A stretch of DNA of 64,000 nt, taken from positions 486,226 to 550,225 of the forward strand of contig JAFEAT010000003.1 of the NCBI GenBank assembly GCA_018266255.1, read 5' to 3'. Below, piece by piece: positions 1-8,495 of the stretch. Every line of letters starts with the position of its first letter. The first letter of the stretch is position 1. The notes under the pieces are model-generated. The model did no database searches. It was given only the letters and a program-made list of their open reading frames with translations, and was not told the origin of the DNA. Made by a program: the position numbers and the translations under genes. The DNA comes from Cyanobacteria bacterium SZAS-4. GTDB taxonomy: Bacteria > Cyanobacteriota > Vampirovibrionia > Obscuribacterales > Obscuribacteraceae.

Positions 1-390
1 GACACTTACTTGGATAAATTCCCAAAAATTTTCATATACGGGACCAACGATGCCGTCTCTCTCTGTAATTGCAAATATCGGCGGATCATCGCTGCTGCCA
101 TCTGCCACGAAATACATATAGAACGCACCCAGCCTCTCCAAAAAGACAAAAGCTTTTTCGGGAATTTCCGTGAGTGCTTTGTTTTTTTCAGACAGAACCT
201 CCAGAATGTCCGAAAAATCTGTTTTCGTTCCGAGCGTGGATAAATGTCTGAAGAAGGCATCAGAATGATTATCAACCAAGAAGTCGCCTGCATCTTGACC
301 GATCAACCGCAAAAAGGTTTTGTAGCTGTTAGGAAGAAGGACACCATGCTCTTTTTCAATGGATGCTGTATGAATCGCAATTATCAGCAT
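1..390 (-). CDS. SMI1/KNR4 (SUKH) family protein, cut by the window edge
   Basis: The minus-strand frame from ATG at 390 stays open to base 1, giving 130 codons of a protein that continues outside the window. Near residues 12-25 it has the family's helix motif (IEKEHGVLLPNSYKTFL), then a GDF segment and near residue 100 the DPPIFAI strand typical of SMI1/KNR4 (SUKH) domains. In bacteria such proteins are often immunity proteins against polymorphic toxins (family knowledge). Its start overlaps the end of the ankyrin gene by 35 bases, so the two are probably cotranscribed. The C-terminus and any partner toxin lie outside the window. Confidence 0.8.
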   Translation of the reverse strand, partial: MLIIAIHTASIEKEHGVLLPNSYKTFLRLIGQDAGDFLVDNHSDAFFRHLSTLGTKTDFSDILEVLSEKNKALTEIPEKAFVFLERLGAFYMYFVADGSSDDPPIFAITERDGIVGPVYENFWEFIQVSV

Positions 391-1198
391 CAGCTTTCAG
401 AAGCCTCTGCACGAGCTCTTCTGGGGTGCACTGCACTCTTGGTGGCAAGGGAATATCCTTGCGAAATGGTTCTAACACTTTCAATATTTCGGTGTGTTCC
501 TTTGCTTCATCAAATGCGGTATCACCGCTGATATCTCTAAGGTTTGGATTAGCACCATACTTCAATAGCAATTCGACAATTCCCAATTGACCAAATCGGC
601 AAGCCTTGTTGATCGCCGTTTGCTTATAGACATTTGTCTGATTAGGATCGGCACCTGCCTTAAGCAGCAATTCGACGATCCTCTCGCGAACACGATGGCT
701 ATTGTCGGACTCCGCTAGTGCTTCGTTATTGCGAGAATTTCGAGCTGGCTCGATTGCCCATTGGATCATGGTGGAAAAGAAATTAGGACCCTTGTCATAG
801 TTAACATTGGCACCATGAGCAATCAGAACTTTCACGACATCTTCGTGACCGTACTGAATTGCGTAATCTAGTGGCACCCGTCCGCGCTGCGAAATTACAT
901 TCAATTCTGCGCCGTTTTCGAGAAGCAATTTTGCAATTTCTGCTGTCGAGGCACCAAAGATAGCTGTAGTTTTACTTTCGTTTGAGGGTTCATTGACTTG
1001 TGCGCCATTGTTCAGGAGGAACTGAACACACTCAAGAGAACCACTCTCAGCGGCATAGTACAGTGGTTTGGCACCCATCCAACCGTTGGCATTTAGTGTG
1101 CTTGGATCCGTACTAAGTATGCGTTGAATTTCCTTGAGGTCGCCCTTGCGAGCAGCAAGGTGGATGTCTTCGTCCTGTTGTTCTTTCGCATCTTTCAT
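356..1198 (-). CDS. Ankyrin-repeat protein (280 aa)
   Basis: About five ankyrin repeats fill residues 10-235, with recurring G-ADPN, G-TAL and L-LLL-GA signatures (for example NGAQVN, GADPNQTN, GANPNLRD). There is no signal peptide, so it is probably a cytoplasmic protein-binding scaffold. The start ATG overlaps the stop of the upstream HEAT-like gene as ATGA, so the two are translationally coupled. The 3' end overlaps the SMI1/KNR4 gene. Ankyrin, HEAT and SUKH proteins in a row is a layout often seen in immunity arrays of polymorphic toxins; that role is inference. Confidence 0.85.
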   Translation of the reverse strand: MKDAKEQQDEDIHLAARKGDLKEIQRILSTDPSTLNANGWMGAKPLYYAAESGSLECVQFLLNNGAQVNEPSNESKTTAIFGASTAEIAKLLLENGAELNVISQRGRVPLDYAIQYGHEDVVKVLIAHGANVNYDKGPNFFSTMIQWAIEPARNSRNNEALAESDNSHRVRERIVELLLKAGADPNQTNVYKQTAINKACRFGQLGIVELLLKYGANPNLRDISGDTAFDEAKEHTEILKVLEPFRKDIPLPPRVQCTPEELVQRLLKADADNCDSYSIH

Positions 1199-1443
1199 TT
1201 AACACCGTTCTTGTTTTGCGCTGTAGCTGCCAAAACCCAGCGCGCACGCCGTTTGATATCGGAGTTTGCATCCTGAACTAATGATTCTAGCAAGGTTTGA
1301 AATTCCGGCGAATCAACGCTCACGGCCAGTCTGCAATAGTGCTTAAACTCGCGCCGATCTCTATTTCTAATTGTCGCAATCACCACTGCCTGCAATCTTT
1401 GAATGTCCGATTCCGACAATTGGAGTCTTCGGATGTATCGCAC
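1195..1443 (-). CDS. HEAT-like protein, probably lacking its original 5' end (82 aa)
   Basis: The short helical protein ends in a HEAT-like pair (DANSDIKRRARWVLAA). The first usable codon is GTG at 1443, but protein-like sequence continues in frame upstream without a start (KYPWFFRSGYVKADLV just before the GTG), until a TAG inside the tandem repeat at 1512-1553. This suggests that the gene once was longer and was cut by the event that left the repeat. It is coupled to the ankyrin gene by an ATGA overlap. It may still be expressed from the GTG, or be a remnant. Confidence 0.55.
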   Translation of the reverse strand: MRYIRRLQLSESDIQRLQAVVIATIRNRDRREFKHYCRLAVSVDSPEFQTLLESLVQDANSDIKRRARWVLAATAQNKNGVK

Positions 1444-1511
1444 GAGATCAGCTTTTACATAACCTGATCTGAAAAACCACGGGTACTTAAGCGGGATACC
1501 AGTGGCGGCTC

Positions 1512-1553
1512 TGTGACCTGGGCGCTATGTGACCTGGGCGCTATGTGACCTGG
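1512..1553. repeat. 16-bp tandem repeat, about 2.6 copies
   Basis: The unit tgtgacctgggcgcta occurs twice in full and once for ten bases. It lies exactly where the HEAT-like reading frame on the minus strand loses coding character, and upstream of the next plus-strand gene. Short terminal tandem repeats of this kind occur at ends of some insertion sequences, notably the IS21 family; no transposase is present here, so a relic of an IS end is only a guess. Confidence 0.6.
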
Positions 1554-1650
1554 TTGTTATATTGCCCCACTACATTAAAAATCAGGCGAAAAATGCCTTG
1601 ATTCGTCTAGATACCAATGAAGCTCCATTTTCCTACAAAGCGGTGGTCTT

Positions 1651-2679
1651 TTGGCAAGAATTTCATTGCATGCTCAGACGGCTGACGCAGCGCACGTATC
1701 CGACTTTACCAAGAACGAAAGCGACAGCTCGCATGTCTCATCTGAACGACAGAGCGGTACTCTCGACCTGATTAGACAGAGCACGAGCGCGCGCGCAGCA
1801 GACAGCAAAGTCCTCGCCTCCGCCGGAATAATCGGCGACCTTCAGCTTACATCGGTGGGCGACCAGATGCTTCTAGGGTCGTCGAAGGAAGACCAGAAGC
1901 TCATCGATGACTACAACGCGCTCTCGAAGAAGACGGGTGCGCCAGAGCTCACCACCGCCGAAAAATTCGCACTGCACACACTTCCTTCCGACCAGAAGGA
2001 AATGTACCGCCTTCAGATCGAGTCCCTGACAAAACTTGCGAACAAGGAAATTAATCCGGCGCAGTACATGGCTGAAAGCCTTCGAAACGCCGCGAAGCTG
2101 GCAGAGAAGAATGAGGGGTCGTGGTGGAATCCCTTCGGTAGCAGCAAGGAACAGCTTTTCGTTGATTACGTTGGGTTGGCATTCTGCGACAAAAGCCTTG
2201 GACTGGGCAAAGACATCGTAAGAGCCGGAGCAGGCTCGCCGTTTGATTTGGCTGGTGCTGCACTCGAAAGAACATACGCGAAATTAGTTACCAATGAGGC
2301 GGCAAAGGGTTTCAACACGAACATCACAGATACGAACGATCCTGATAACACGGTCACGCACCACTATCGTGAATTCCTTATGGTCGGATACAACAGCGGC
2401 AGAACAATAGGGAATTGGGCGGCGACAGAAATTGATAAGCCCGACATAAATCCCGGCGACGTTCGGAACGGCTACTTTGGAACGATGATTGGTTCAGCGT
2501 TATGGAACGGCAAGATTACTCCATCGGAAGCTGCCGAAATGACCATCTGGGCATACACCGCGCATGGTGGCAAACAACCGCCGTGGGGTGATCGCAACGT
2601 GACGGGTAGCAAACTTACGACGGATGATTATTTTCTCAATCCGTGGTTGAAGGCATATCGATCCAGGGACACGAATTAA
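1651..2679 (+). CDS. Orphan protein, function unknown (342 aa)
   Basis: The long frame has even codon use and no recognisable domain, signal peptide or membrane segment. The N-terminal 60 residues are Ser/Thr/Asp-rich and low complexity; residues 80-150 are helical with Lys/Glu; the C-terminal half is globular with many Gly, Trp and Asn. The only usable starts are TTG at 1651 or 1666, because an in-frame stop lies at 1618; both are weak, and the true 5' end may have been lost near the tandem repeat. It converges directly on the GH26 fusion gene with no space between the stops. Confidence 0.65.
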   Translation: MARISLHAQTADAAHVSDFTKNESDSSHVSSERQSGTLDLIRQSTSARAADSKVLASAGIIGDLQLTSVGDQMLLGSSKEDQKLIDDYNALSKKTGAPELTTAEKFALHTLPSDQKEMYRLQIESLTKLANKEINPAQYMAESLRNAAKLAEKNEGSWWNPFGSSKEQLFVDYVGLAFCDKSLGLGKDIVRAGAGSPFDLAGAALERTYAKLVTNEAAKGFNTNITDTNDPDNTVTHHYREFLMVGYNSGRTIGNWAATEIDKPDINPGDVRNGYFGTMIGSALWNGKITPSEAAEMTIWAYTAHGGKQPPWGDRNVTGSKLTTDDYFLNPWLKAYRSRDTN

Positions 2680-4521
2680 CTAATACTCTTTTGCAGCGAA
2701 CCACGGATCGTTCGCAAGTCGCTTGAAAGCTGCCAGAGCATCAGTTGAACTGTCGATGGAAAAATTTCCAGCTCGCTCGGTGCCGATTGGGTCGTTCATT
2801 TGATCGACGTCGAAATAAACAAACGATTGAATCGATGGATGTGCCTTGATGTAGTCCATCGTGTCGCTAAACCACTGCGCTTTGAAATTCTGGTCACCAG
2901 GCTTGGCTGAAACACCTGTCTCGCCGATCATGAGCGGCTTGTCTGGATGGTTCTGCGCCGCCCAGTCAACCATGGGTTGGAAAATCTGAGCGAAACTCTT
3001 GTAGCCAGTATCTTCTCTGCTGTATCCGTCACCGCCGATCCAATCGACGTATTTGTCACCTGGATAGTAATCATCTGCCGTTCCTTTGGAAAATGCGGCG
3101 GAGGTTGGGCACCAGGACCACTTCACATTTTTCACTCCCATCTGGTCGAAGATGTCGTGGATATGCTGATAGGCGGCGACATAATCTTTTGGCGAATGCA
3201 CCCAATCTTGGCTCCAGCTGCCGTCCATTTCCCAACCGTATCGAAGAGTGACAGTGCCATCTACAGATTTGAGTTTGTTCGCAAAATCTTTCCAGTACTG
3301 ATCGTCTTTACCTGCTGCAATGTCTTTTGTATCTCCGTGCCAGCCGACCGAGAGCATGGTCTGTGTGCCGCGGTCTGCCATCTTTTGAATAGAATTTGTG
3401 TCTGGTAAATCGCCCCACGGTATGTACCGGTGTGCAAGTCCGACATCGCGACCGATTTGGTTTTCAAAGTCTGGTAGCGCATCGGGATAGAGTCGCTTGT
3501 TCCAGTCGTGCGGGTCGGTCCATGCTCCGAAAAGCACATGTCCACCGCGCAAATCTGTCGCGCCACCGGTGGTGCCTGGTGGTTTATCCGGCGGTTCCAC
3601 GGGCGGTGGCGTATCATCTCCCGGCGGAGTTGGACCGCTGTCGGGCGGTGCTCCATCATATCGGCCGCGTGATGGGGTTCCGCCCGGTGTGTGATGCAAA
3701 TAGGTGCCATCAGATTTGTAATAGGTCATCGCTCCATCGGCATCGAGAACTGGTTTTTCATGCGAGGGAGAACCGTCAGCATTTGTCCATACGCCTTGAG
3801 CGTTCAGGCGCACATGGCGTCCCCAGTCATCGACTCCGTTCAACTTTCCAGAGGCATCGTAGGAATATTTACTAATACTCCCACCCCAATCTTGCACGCG
3901 CGTGACACCAAATTGATTGCTCTCGACCTCTGAACCACACCATTTGAATTCAAGCTTTTTGTAGTTACTTTTGTCGCCACCATTTTCAGTGACAAACAAA
4001 TTGCCCTTATCGTCGGCAGAAAGCTCGCCTGCAACCTTGCGCTCATGGTCGGTTCCAGCGTCGATCGTTAGAATCCCATCTTTGCTGGTGTAACTGTGAG
4101 TCGAACCATCTTTCTCTTTTATCTGAAAACCCGTCAGATTGTGATTGGCATCATATGTAAATGCCGAAGCTTCTCGATCGTTGTTGTAGCGGATGTGACT
4201 CAATTCGCCATCGCTATTTCGATCTAATTGAACTCCATTGTATCGAGTCTCTTGAGTGGTGCCGTTTCCTAAATCTCGAAATTTAGAGTCATGTTTATTT
4301 GAGGCAGATTCAATAGAGTCGTTGCTCGTGATACAACATTGCGGAAGAATTCCAGCATCCACAAGTTTGTTTGCCGCTTTAGCATTAACTTCACGAAAAC
4401 TAGCATTATCTACAGGCGATTGATTTAAATCATCGCGCAGTTTTTCTGCAGTAGCACAAGGACGGTCAGACGGTAGAGACGCATCTCTGTCTGACGCCGC
4501 TCTATCGGCGGGCGAAGTCAT
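2680..4521 (-). CDS. YD/RHS-like repeat protein fused to a GH26-type glycosidase domain (613 aa)
   Basis: Residues 1-75 are polar; 80-260 form YD/RHS-like strands (DRNSDGELSHIRYNN, YDANHNLTGF, YDASGKLNGV); 270-320 is a Pro/Gly linker; 330-613 resembles glycoside hydrolase family 26 (beta-mannanase-like) with the general-acid Glu in RYGWEMDG and the nucleophile Glu in MIGETGVS. No signal peptide is visible, so secretion, if any, uses another route. Start: ATG 4521 follows a perfect GGAGG six bases away; an in-frame start at 4539 lacks this. The carrier-plus-enzyme layout resembles exported polymorphic effectors, but the substrate is unknown. Confidence 0.85.
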   Translation of the reverse strand: MTSPADRAASDRDASLPSDRPCATAEKLRDDLNQSPVDNASFREVNAKAANKLVDAGILPQCCITSNDSIESASNKHDSKFRDLGNGTTQETRYNGVQLDRNSDGELSHIRYNNDREASAFTYDANHNLTGFQIKEKDGSTHSYTSKDGILTIDAGTDHERKVAGELSADDKGNLFVTENGGDKSNYKKLEFKWCGSEVESNQFGVTRVQDWGGSISKYSYDASGKLNGVDDWGRHVRLNAQGVWTNADGSPSHEKPVLDADGAMTYYKSDGTYLHHTPGGTPSRGRYDGAPPDSGPTPPGDDTPPPVEPPDKPPGTTGGATDLRGGHVLFGAWTDPHDWNKRLYPDALPDFENQIGRDVGLAHRYIPWGDLPDTNSIQKMADRGTQTMLSVGWHGDTKDIAAGKDDQYWKDFANKLKSVDGTVTLRYGWEMDGSWSQDWVHSPKDYVAAYQHIHDIFDQMGVKNVKWSWCPTSAAFSKGTADDYYPGDKYVDWIGGDGYSREDTGYKSFAQIFQPMVDWAAQNHPDKPLMIGETGVSAKPGDQNFKAQWFSDTMDYIKAHPSIQSFVYFDVDQMNDPIGTERAGNFSIDSSTDALAAFKRLANDPWFAAKEY

Positions 4522-4711
4522 GATCGACCTCCAAAACAAAGTTGGAAAACGACAGTGGAAGACTGCGGACTAGTAAGTTATAGACAGGGCGTTATTTAAC
4601 TTACAACATGAATGTGGCATTTTCGTGGCACGCCAAGATTTGCCAATTCGTATCTTTCTAAAAACGACAAAGTCGCATAATGATGATCAACGTGTACAGG
4701 CGCATCTCGAA

Positions 4712-5644
4712 TTATCTCGCAGGCAATGGAGCGTATGAGCCAGTTTCGATGTCCTGCAAGAGCGACAAACGATGCGGATTCCAGCCCAAAAGTTTGCGAG
4801 CTTTATCCCCTGTGCATTGATTGTTTTGCGCCCACCATACACCCCAGTGTCCAAAGATTTCCCTGGATTCCGCAAGCGGCACGGCTCTTGTGTGACCGCC
4901 CAACCCTGCAGCTCTACTGATCGATTCTGCAATATCGATCGTTCGAACTCCGGTTTCAGCAGCCGTGTTGAATAATTCGCCTGCCTTAGCTTTCTCGAGT
5001 GCGAGTAAAAACAGGTCGGCTAAATCATCAACGTGAACAGCAGCTCGCTTATTATTTTCGGTGCCTTCGACATAGACTGACTCGCGATGTTTGAGAGCAT
5101 AATCCATTAGATAACGTGGAACGACGAAGCTCCCGCCGCGACCATAGACTGTTGGAGGACGCAATACTATCGTGCGAATTCCGAGTTTTGCCGCCGCGCA
5201 AACTTCTGATTCAAGATTCCGGCGCATCAATGTTATTGGTGAATTGGTCTCAGGGAATGGAGTGTTTTCATCGTAAACAATGTCTGTGCTATCACCGACT
5301 ACACCTGTTCCGCTTGTGAGGATGAATGTTTTCTGTGAATTGGACATGGCTTGCAAAATGTCAGTCAGGTGACTCGTACCGGATTGCATCTCTTCGATCG
5401 CACGTTGTTCGTTGTTATAGGCATACGCTACATACACAACTAAATCGACTTCAGGAAGAATTTGTACAATACTTTCTGGCTGTTCTATATTCGCGATAAC
5501 CGGCTCCATTCCTTGCTTTCGTAATTTATCGGCGCTAGCTTCCGATCTTGTTCCTGCGAGCACTGTGTGACCGTTCTGCACCAGTCGCTCCGCAACGACA
5601 TTGCCGATGTAGCCGGTGGCCCCAATTACTAGACTTTTGAGCAT
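4712..5644 (-). CDS. NAD(P)-dependent epimerase/dehydratase-like SDR (310 aa)
   Basis: A Rossmann fold begins at residue 4 with the nucleotide-binding motif GATGYIG, followed by the acidic/basic pocket region GTRSEAS. The rest matches atypical or extended short-chain dehydrogenases: LTSGTGVVGD, RPPTVYGRGG, and the C-terminal GWNPH segment. The canonical YxxxK pair is not evident (the equivalent region reads LMRRNLESEV), so it may bind nucleotide without classical dehydrogenase chemistry. It lies downstream of the DinB gene on the same strand, 119 bases away, and may share its promoter. The substrate is unknown. Confidence 0.85.
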   Translation of the reverse strand: MLKSLVIGATGYIGNVVAERLVQNGHTVLAGTRSEASADKLRKQGMEPVIANIEQPESIVQILPEVDLVVYVAYAYNNEQRAIEEMQSGTSHLTDILQAMSNSQKTFILTSGTGVVGDSTDIVYDENTPFPETNSPITLMRRNLESEVCAAAKLGIRTIVLRPPTVYGRGGSFVVPRYLMDYALKHRESVYVEGTENNKRAAVHVDDLADLFLLALEKAKAGELFNTAAETGVRTIDIAESISRAAGLGGHTRAVPLAESREIFGHWGVWWAQNNQCTGDKARKLLGWNPHRLSLLQDIETGSYAPLPAR

Positions 5645-5763
5645 TTGCGTTCCCCTGAAATGGCAATGATTGCATTAAATCACTGTATATATGGACAGTC
5701 ACTGTGCAATTCCACAGTCGAGGATTGGACTGCCAGGAAACAAACTTGCGTTGGGGGTGAACA

Positions 5764-6348
5764 TCAAAGGCGGCGGATGATCTGATTGATTTGCCTTCTA
5801 TGAATTCCCATATGTGGCGCTGCAAACAGCACCCATTGCTTTGCGTTCATTTTCCCAAACCAGGGATGCTCAAAAGTGACATGCGGATGTGCATCAAGAT
5901 TCAATTTATTCACCACATCGACATAGTTTTTTGAATTCGCTAGGAATTTCGATACTATCGTCGATGCATCGACTTCGCCTGGTTTGACATCGGCGGTCGA
6001 CCCCTTCCCGGGCGGAGATATGCCCCTCGAGAGTGCCTTTACTAACTGTACCGCCCTGGAATTGACAATCACTAAATGCTCTAAAGCCATAGCGACGGAC
6101 CAGAAGCGCGAGCTGTCTTCAAGACCGGTGAGCCTTGGAATTAAGCGCTGTTCGCTCAACTGCGTTGTTGAAAGCTCTCTTACCGCTGCTTCTATTTCTT
6201 TCGTTTCGCTCTCAAATTCTGACAATGCTTTTGTTAGCGATGTGGTTTTTAAACGAATAGGAACGAGGATGTAGTTTGCCACGGCCCACTCATAAAAAGG
6301 TAGACCCGCACCAGGTTTATCTAATTTTGGGGTTGTTGAACTTACCAT
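5764..6348 (-). CDS. DinB-like superfamily protein (194 aa)
   Basis: This is a four-helix bundle protein of the DinB/DUF1569-type group. One metal-ligand-like His is in the second helix region (MALEHLVIV) and a second pair in the C-terminal helix (APHMGIHRRQINQI). Members are thought to bind a divalent metal and are often linked to thiol-dependent detoxification. ATG 6348 was chosen because AGGA precedes it; the open frame extends to 6738, but that part runs through the divergent HxlR gene and the operators. The promoter at 6460-6488 is overlapped by the HxlR palindromes, so HxlR very likely controls this gene. Confidence 0.85.
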   Translation of the reverse strand: MVSSTTPKLDKPGAGLPFYEWAVANYILVPIRLKTTSLTKALSEFESETKEIEAAVRELSTTQLSEQRLIPRLTGLEDSSRFWSVAMALEHLVIVNSRAVQLVKALSRGISPPGKGSTADVKPGEVDASTIVSKFLANSKNYVDVVNKLNLDAHPHVTFEHPWFGKMNAKQWVLFAAPHMGIHRRQINQIIRRL

Positions 6349-6435
6349 TATTTCCTGGACTCGTCTTGTCATTTGTTTTGATGGGCGTTTTGTTCGCCGA
6401 TCAAGGTGATTGTGTCTAAGTTTTTTTTTTTTGAC

Positions 6436-6492
6436 CACTTGCATTTTGCAAGTAAGATTATTATACGAATACCACTTGCATTTTGCAAGTGG
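6436..6492. promoter_or_regulatory. Two palindromic HxlR operators
   Basis: Two copies of ACTTGC-ATTTT-GCAAGT (6437-6453 and 6474-6490) lie 37 bp apart centre to centre in the divergent promoter region. The second has perfect 8-bp arms, CCACTTGC and GCAAGTGG. HxlR-family dimers bind such inverted repeats next to their own genes. One site covers the -35 and the other lies just downstream of the -10 of the leftward promoter. Confidence 0.8.
6460..6488 (-). promoter_or_regulatory. Sigma-70-type promoter for the DinB gene
   Basis: On the minus strand TTGCAA (6488-6483), a 17-bp spacer and a perfect TATAAT (6465-6460) form a good promoter reading toward the DinB gene. The -35 is part of one palindrome and the start region overlaps the other, as expected for repression by the neighbouring HxlR protein. 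Confidence 0.65.
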
Positions 6493-6508
6493 CTGATACA
6501 ATAGCATT

Positions 6509-6937
6509 ATGAAATCTGATGTACAACCACGCTCTGATTGCGTATTTAGCAATGTGCTTGACCTGCTTGGAGACAAGTGGACTCTACTAGTTGTGCGCGA
6601 CCTGATGTTTTTCGGCAAGCACGAGTACAAGGAGTTTTTAGCCAGTCCCGAATCGATTGCCACGAACATTTTGTCCGATCGCCTGAAGAAGCTCGTGATT
6701 GCAGAAATTGCTGCGGAAAAAACGCATCCTGAGAACAAATCGCGAAAGTATTATTATCTGACCGAAAAAGGCAAGGCGCTCTTGCCGATGCTCATCGAAA
6801 TGGCGCGGTGGGGAGCGATTTATCTTCCTGATTTAGAACGAATGCAGGGTGTCTACGCCAAACTCAAATCCGATCCGGGAAAGGTTCGTGCGGCGGTGCT
6901 CCGCAGTCTCCGCTCTTGGGAGCGGGACCACATCTGA
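6509..6937 (+). CDS. HxlR-family transcriptional regulator (142 aa)
   Basis: This is a winged-helix protein with the family hallmarks: an N-terminal Cys in the SDCVFSNVLDLLGDKWTLL helix, recognition region SIATNILSDRLKKL, and wing strand KYYYLTEKGKALLP. The family pattern of one conserved N-terminal Cys suggests redox or electrophile sensing. It is divergent from the DinB gene, with two palindromes between them, and followed by a DUF302 gene in the same direction. It probably represses the divergent gene and itself. Confidence 0.92.
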   Translation: MKSDVQPRSDCVFSNVLDLLGDKWTLLVVRDLMFFGKHEYKEFLASPESIATNILSDRLKKLVIAEIAAEKTHPENKSRKYYYLTEKGKALLPMLIEMARWGAIYLPDLERMQGVYAKLKSDPGKVRAAVLRSLRSWERDHI

Positions 6938-6986
6938 TTTGCTCATGTCGAGCACTCAAAAAATACATAGATAGGAAACAATTCTC

Positions 6987-7475
6987 ATGCATATTCAATC
7001 TTCCACCGTAACGGTTTTGCACGTAACAAAAAGCAGTCCCAAACCTTTTGATGAAGTAATAGCGGCTTTTGAAGAACAGCTAGGCGCCGCCGACATAGCC
7101 GCCATGCTTAAGTCGGTGGAAGCTGGCGAGCCTTATACCGCCATAGAAAAAATGGAAGGCTCTTCTGGTTTGATGATTTTTTCTAGTATCGATATGTCCG
7201 GTGTCATTCCATCGGTTTTAAAAACAAAGCGCAAAGCTAGACAATATCTGGTTGGAAATCCACTCATTGCAGACAAGATGATTCGCCATCACATTGAGGT
7301 TGGTTTATACGTTCCGCTTCGAGTTTTTATTGCAGAGACTGATGATGGGACGACTTTCGTTTTTGATAAGCCCACGAGCTTTCTCGGTCAGTGGAATAAT
7401 GCAGAAATCGATGTGGTTGCTAAATCACTTGAAGAAAGACTGGACAATCTTACTGACAAAGCTCTCGCCCTTTAA
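6987..7475 (+). CDS. DUF302 family protein (162 aa)
   Basis: The sequence has the alpha/beta DUF302 layout: an N-terminal HIQSSTVTVLHVTKSS strand with F-E helix, the central NPLIADKMIRHHIEVGLYVPLRVFI segment, then a DGTTFVFDKPTSFL strand and a C-terminal helix. Function is not established for the family. AGGAAACA precedes the ATG. It sits 49 bases after the HxlR gene and is probably cotranscribed with it, suggesting membership in the same stress-response unit. Confidence 0.85.
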   Translation: MHIQSSTVTVLHVTKSSPKPFDEVIAAFEEQLGAADIAAMLKSVEAGEPYTAIEKMEGSSGLMIFSSIDMSGVIPSVLKTKRKARQYLVGNPLIADKMIRHHIEVGLYVPLRVFIAETDDGTTFVFDKPTSFLGQWNNAEIDVVAKSLEERLDNLTDKALAL

Positions 7476-7492
7476 CTTTTGAATTTAACCGG

Positions 7493-8020
7493 TTAGACGG
7501 TCTCTTCTTTTTCTCTTTCTTTGGTGCGCACGGCGTTGATCTTGATTTGGTCTTGTACATCATCTTCTTTCAATCTGCTCGCACTCCAAGTTCCCGAGTT
7601 GGAAATGTTTGGACCTTGAATCTTCCACGTGCCGCTCATACTCTTCCCGTCGTGGCTCATTGTTCCTTCGTATTCAACTGGATTGCCAAAAGTTTCTGTG
7701 GTCGTCGTCGTCACTGTGTTTTCTTTACCGATACCGATACCAAATTTTCCAAAGCCGATTTGAAACTTCGGTGTGAAAGTCTTTTCGCTCTTGGTCGATT
7801 TGTTTTGAGTCGGCCTCACATACAACTTAGTGAATCGAATGTCTGGAAAGGAAAACGTGCCGGTCAAAGTGGCTTTGCCTGCGCCACCATCATCAACGAT
7901 TGAACCGTGTATCGCTCCGCCGGTTTCTGAGAAGAAGGCTGTAAAGCCCCCACCTGGGGTCGGATGTTTATCGTAGCGGTAATGTCCAAGCCACTCGCCA
8001 GCGATGTTGTGATCAGTCAT
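7493..8020 (-). CDS. Beta-rich orphan protein (175 aa)
   Basis: The sequence opens NIAGEWLGHYRYD and alternates strands with Gly turns (GTFSFPDIRF, QIGFGKFGIGIGKE, YEGTMSHDGKSMSGTWKI). This is like small lipocalin-type or WG-type barrels that report GEW-GYY openings. A Thr-rich stretch lies mid-protein and the C-terminus is highly charged. There is no signal peptide. The function is unknown. It converges on the DUF302 gene, and the 17 bases between the stops hold no clear terminator. Confidence 0.7.
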   Translation of the reverse strand: MTDHNIAGEWLGHYRYDKHPTPGGGFTAFFSETGGAIHGSIVDDGGAGKATLTGTFSFPDIRFTKLYVRPTQNKSTKSEKTFTPKFQIGFGKFGIGIGKENTVTTTTTETFGNPVEYEGTMSHDGKSMSGTWKIQGPNISNSGTWSASRLKEDDVQDQIKINAVRTKEREKEETV

Positions 8021-8111
8021 GTTTTCGAAGGACCATGGAGGAAAGACTAATGTGGTCTATTATGCATCAATGTGCAGTTTCCAACCACATGAAACAGCGG
8101 TTGGCTGAGAG

Positions 8112-8495
8112 CTACAATCCTCGAAAACTGATTTCTCCGTCTTTTCGCAAGCGGTCAGCTTGGTTGAGACCTATCAGAATGTTTGAAGCCTCAGTGTTGA
8201 TGCTAAATTGCAATCCGTCGAATTTGCGAGTCAACGTAAAGGTCTCGTTTAGCCAGAACTCCTCATCTTCGACCATGCGCTTTTGCAACTGTTCGTCTTC
8301 CGTCAAGATATGTACTTTGTAGTGTTTCCAAAATTGATCTGGTATATGCATACCTGTCAAAGTTGCGATGTTAATTCCATTCCAGCTCAATTCATAATCG
8401 GAATGGTACGCAGCGAGTGCTGATTGTTCAGACTCTCGCTTGCGCTTTTGAAAAGGCAGATCGCTCAGCTTTTGAAGAATTTTTTTGAGTACCAT
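8112..8495 (-). CDS. Orphan protein (127 aa)
   Basis: A basic N-terminal helix (residues 1-25, KKILQKLSDLPFQKRKRESEQ) precedes an alpha/beta part with WNGINIATLTGMHIP and the acidic LTEDEQLQKRMVEDEEFWLNE. I recognise no family. Length, codon use and the ATG are reasonable. It lies upstream of the beta-rich gene on the same strand, 91 bases away, and could share a transcript with it. Confidence 0.65.
   Translation of the reverse strand: MVLKKILQKLSDLPFQKRKRESEQSALAAYHSDYELSWNGINIATLTGMHIPDQFWKHYKVHILTEDEQLQKRMVEDEEFWLNETFTLTRKFDGLQFSINTEASNILIGLNQADRLRKDGEISFRGL

Noticed and set aside
6..531. Open frames on both strands at the left edge
   Set aside because: They are shadows of the SMI1/KNR4 frame (1-390, minus), which has clear family motifs, and of the ankyrin gene.
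1512..1553. CRISPR array
   Set aside because: The 16-bp units are directly adjacent with no spacers and no cas genes are present.
3396..3875. Plus-strand frame of 159 codons inside the GH26 fusion
   Set aside because: Antisense shadow rich in Arg and His with no recognisable domain.
6349..6738. N-terminal extension of the DinB frame
   Set aside because: It crosses the operators and reads antisense through the HxlR gene; ATG 6348 has a ribosome site.
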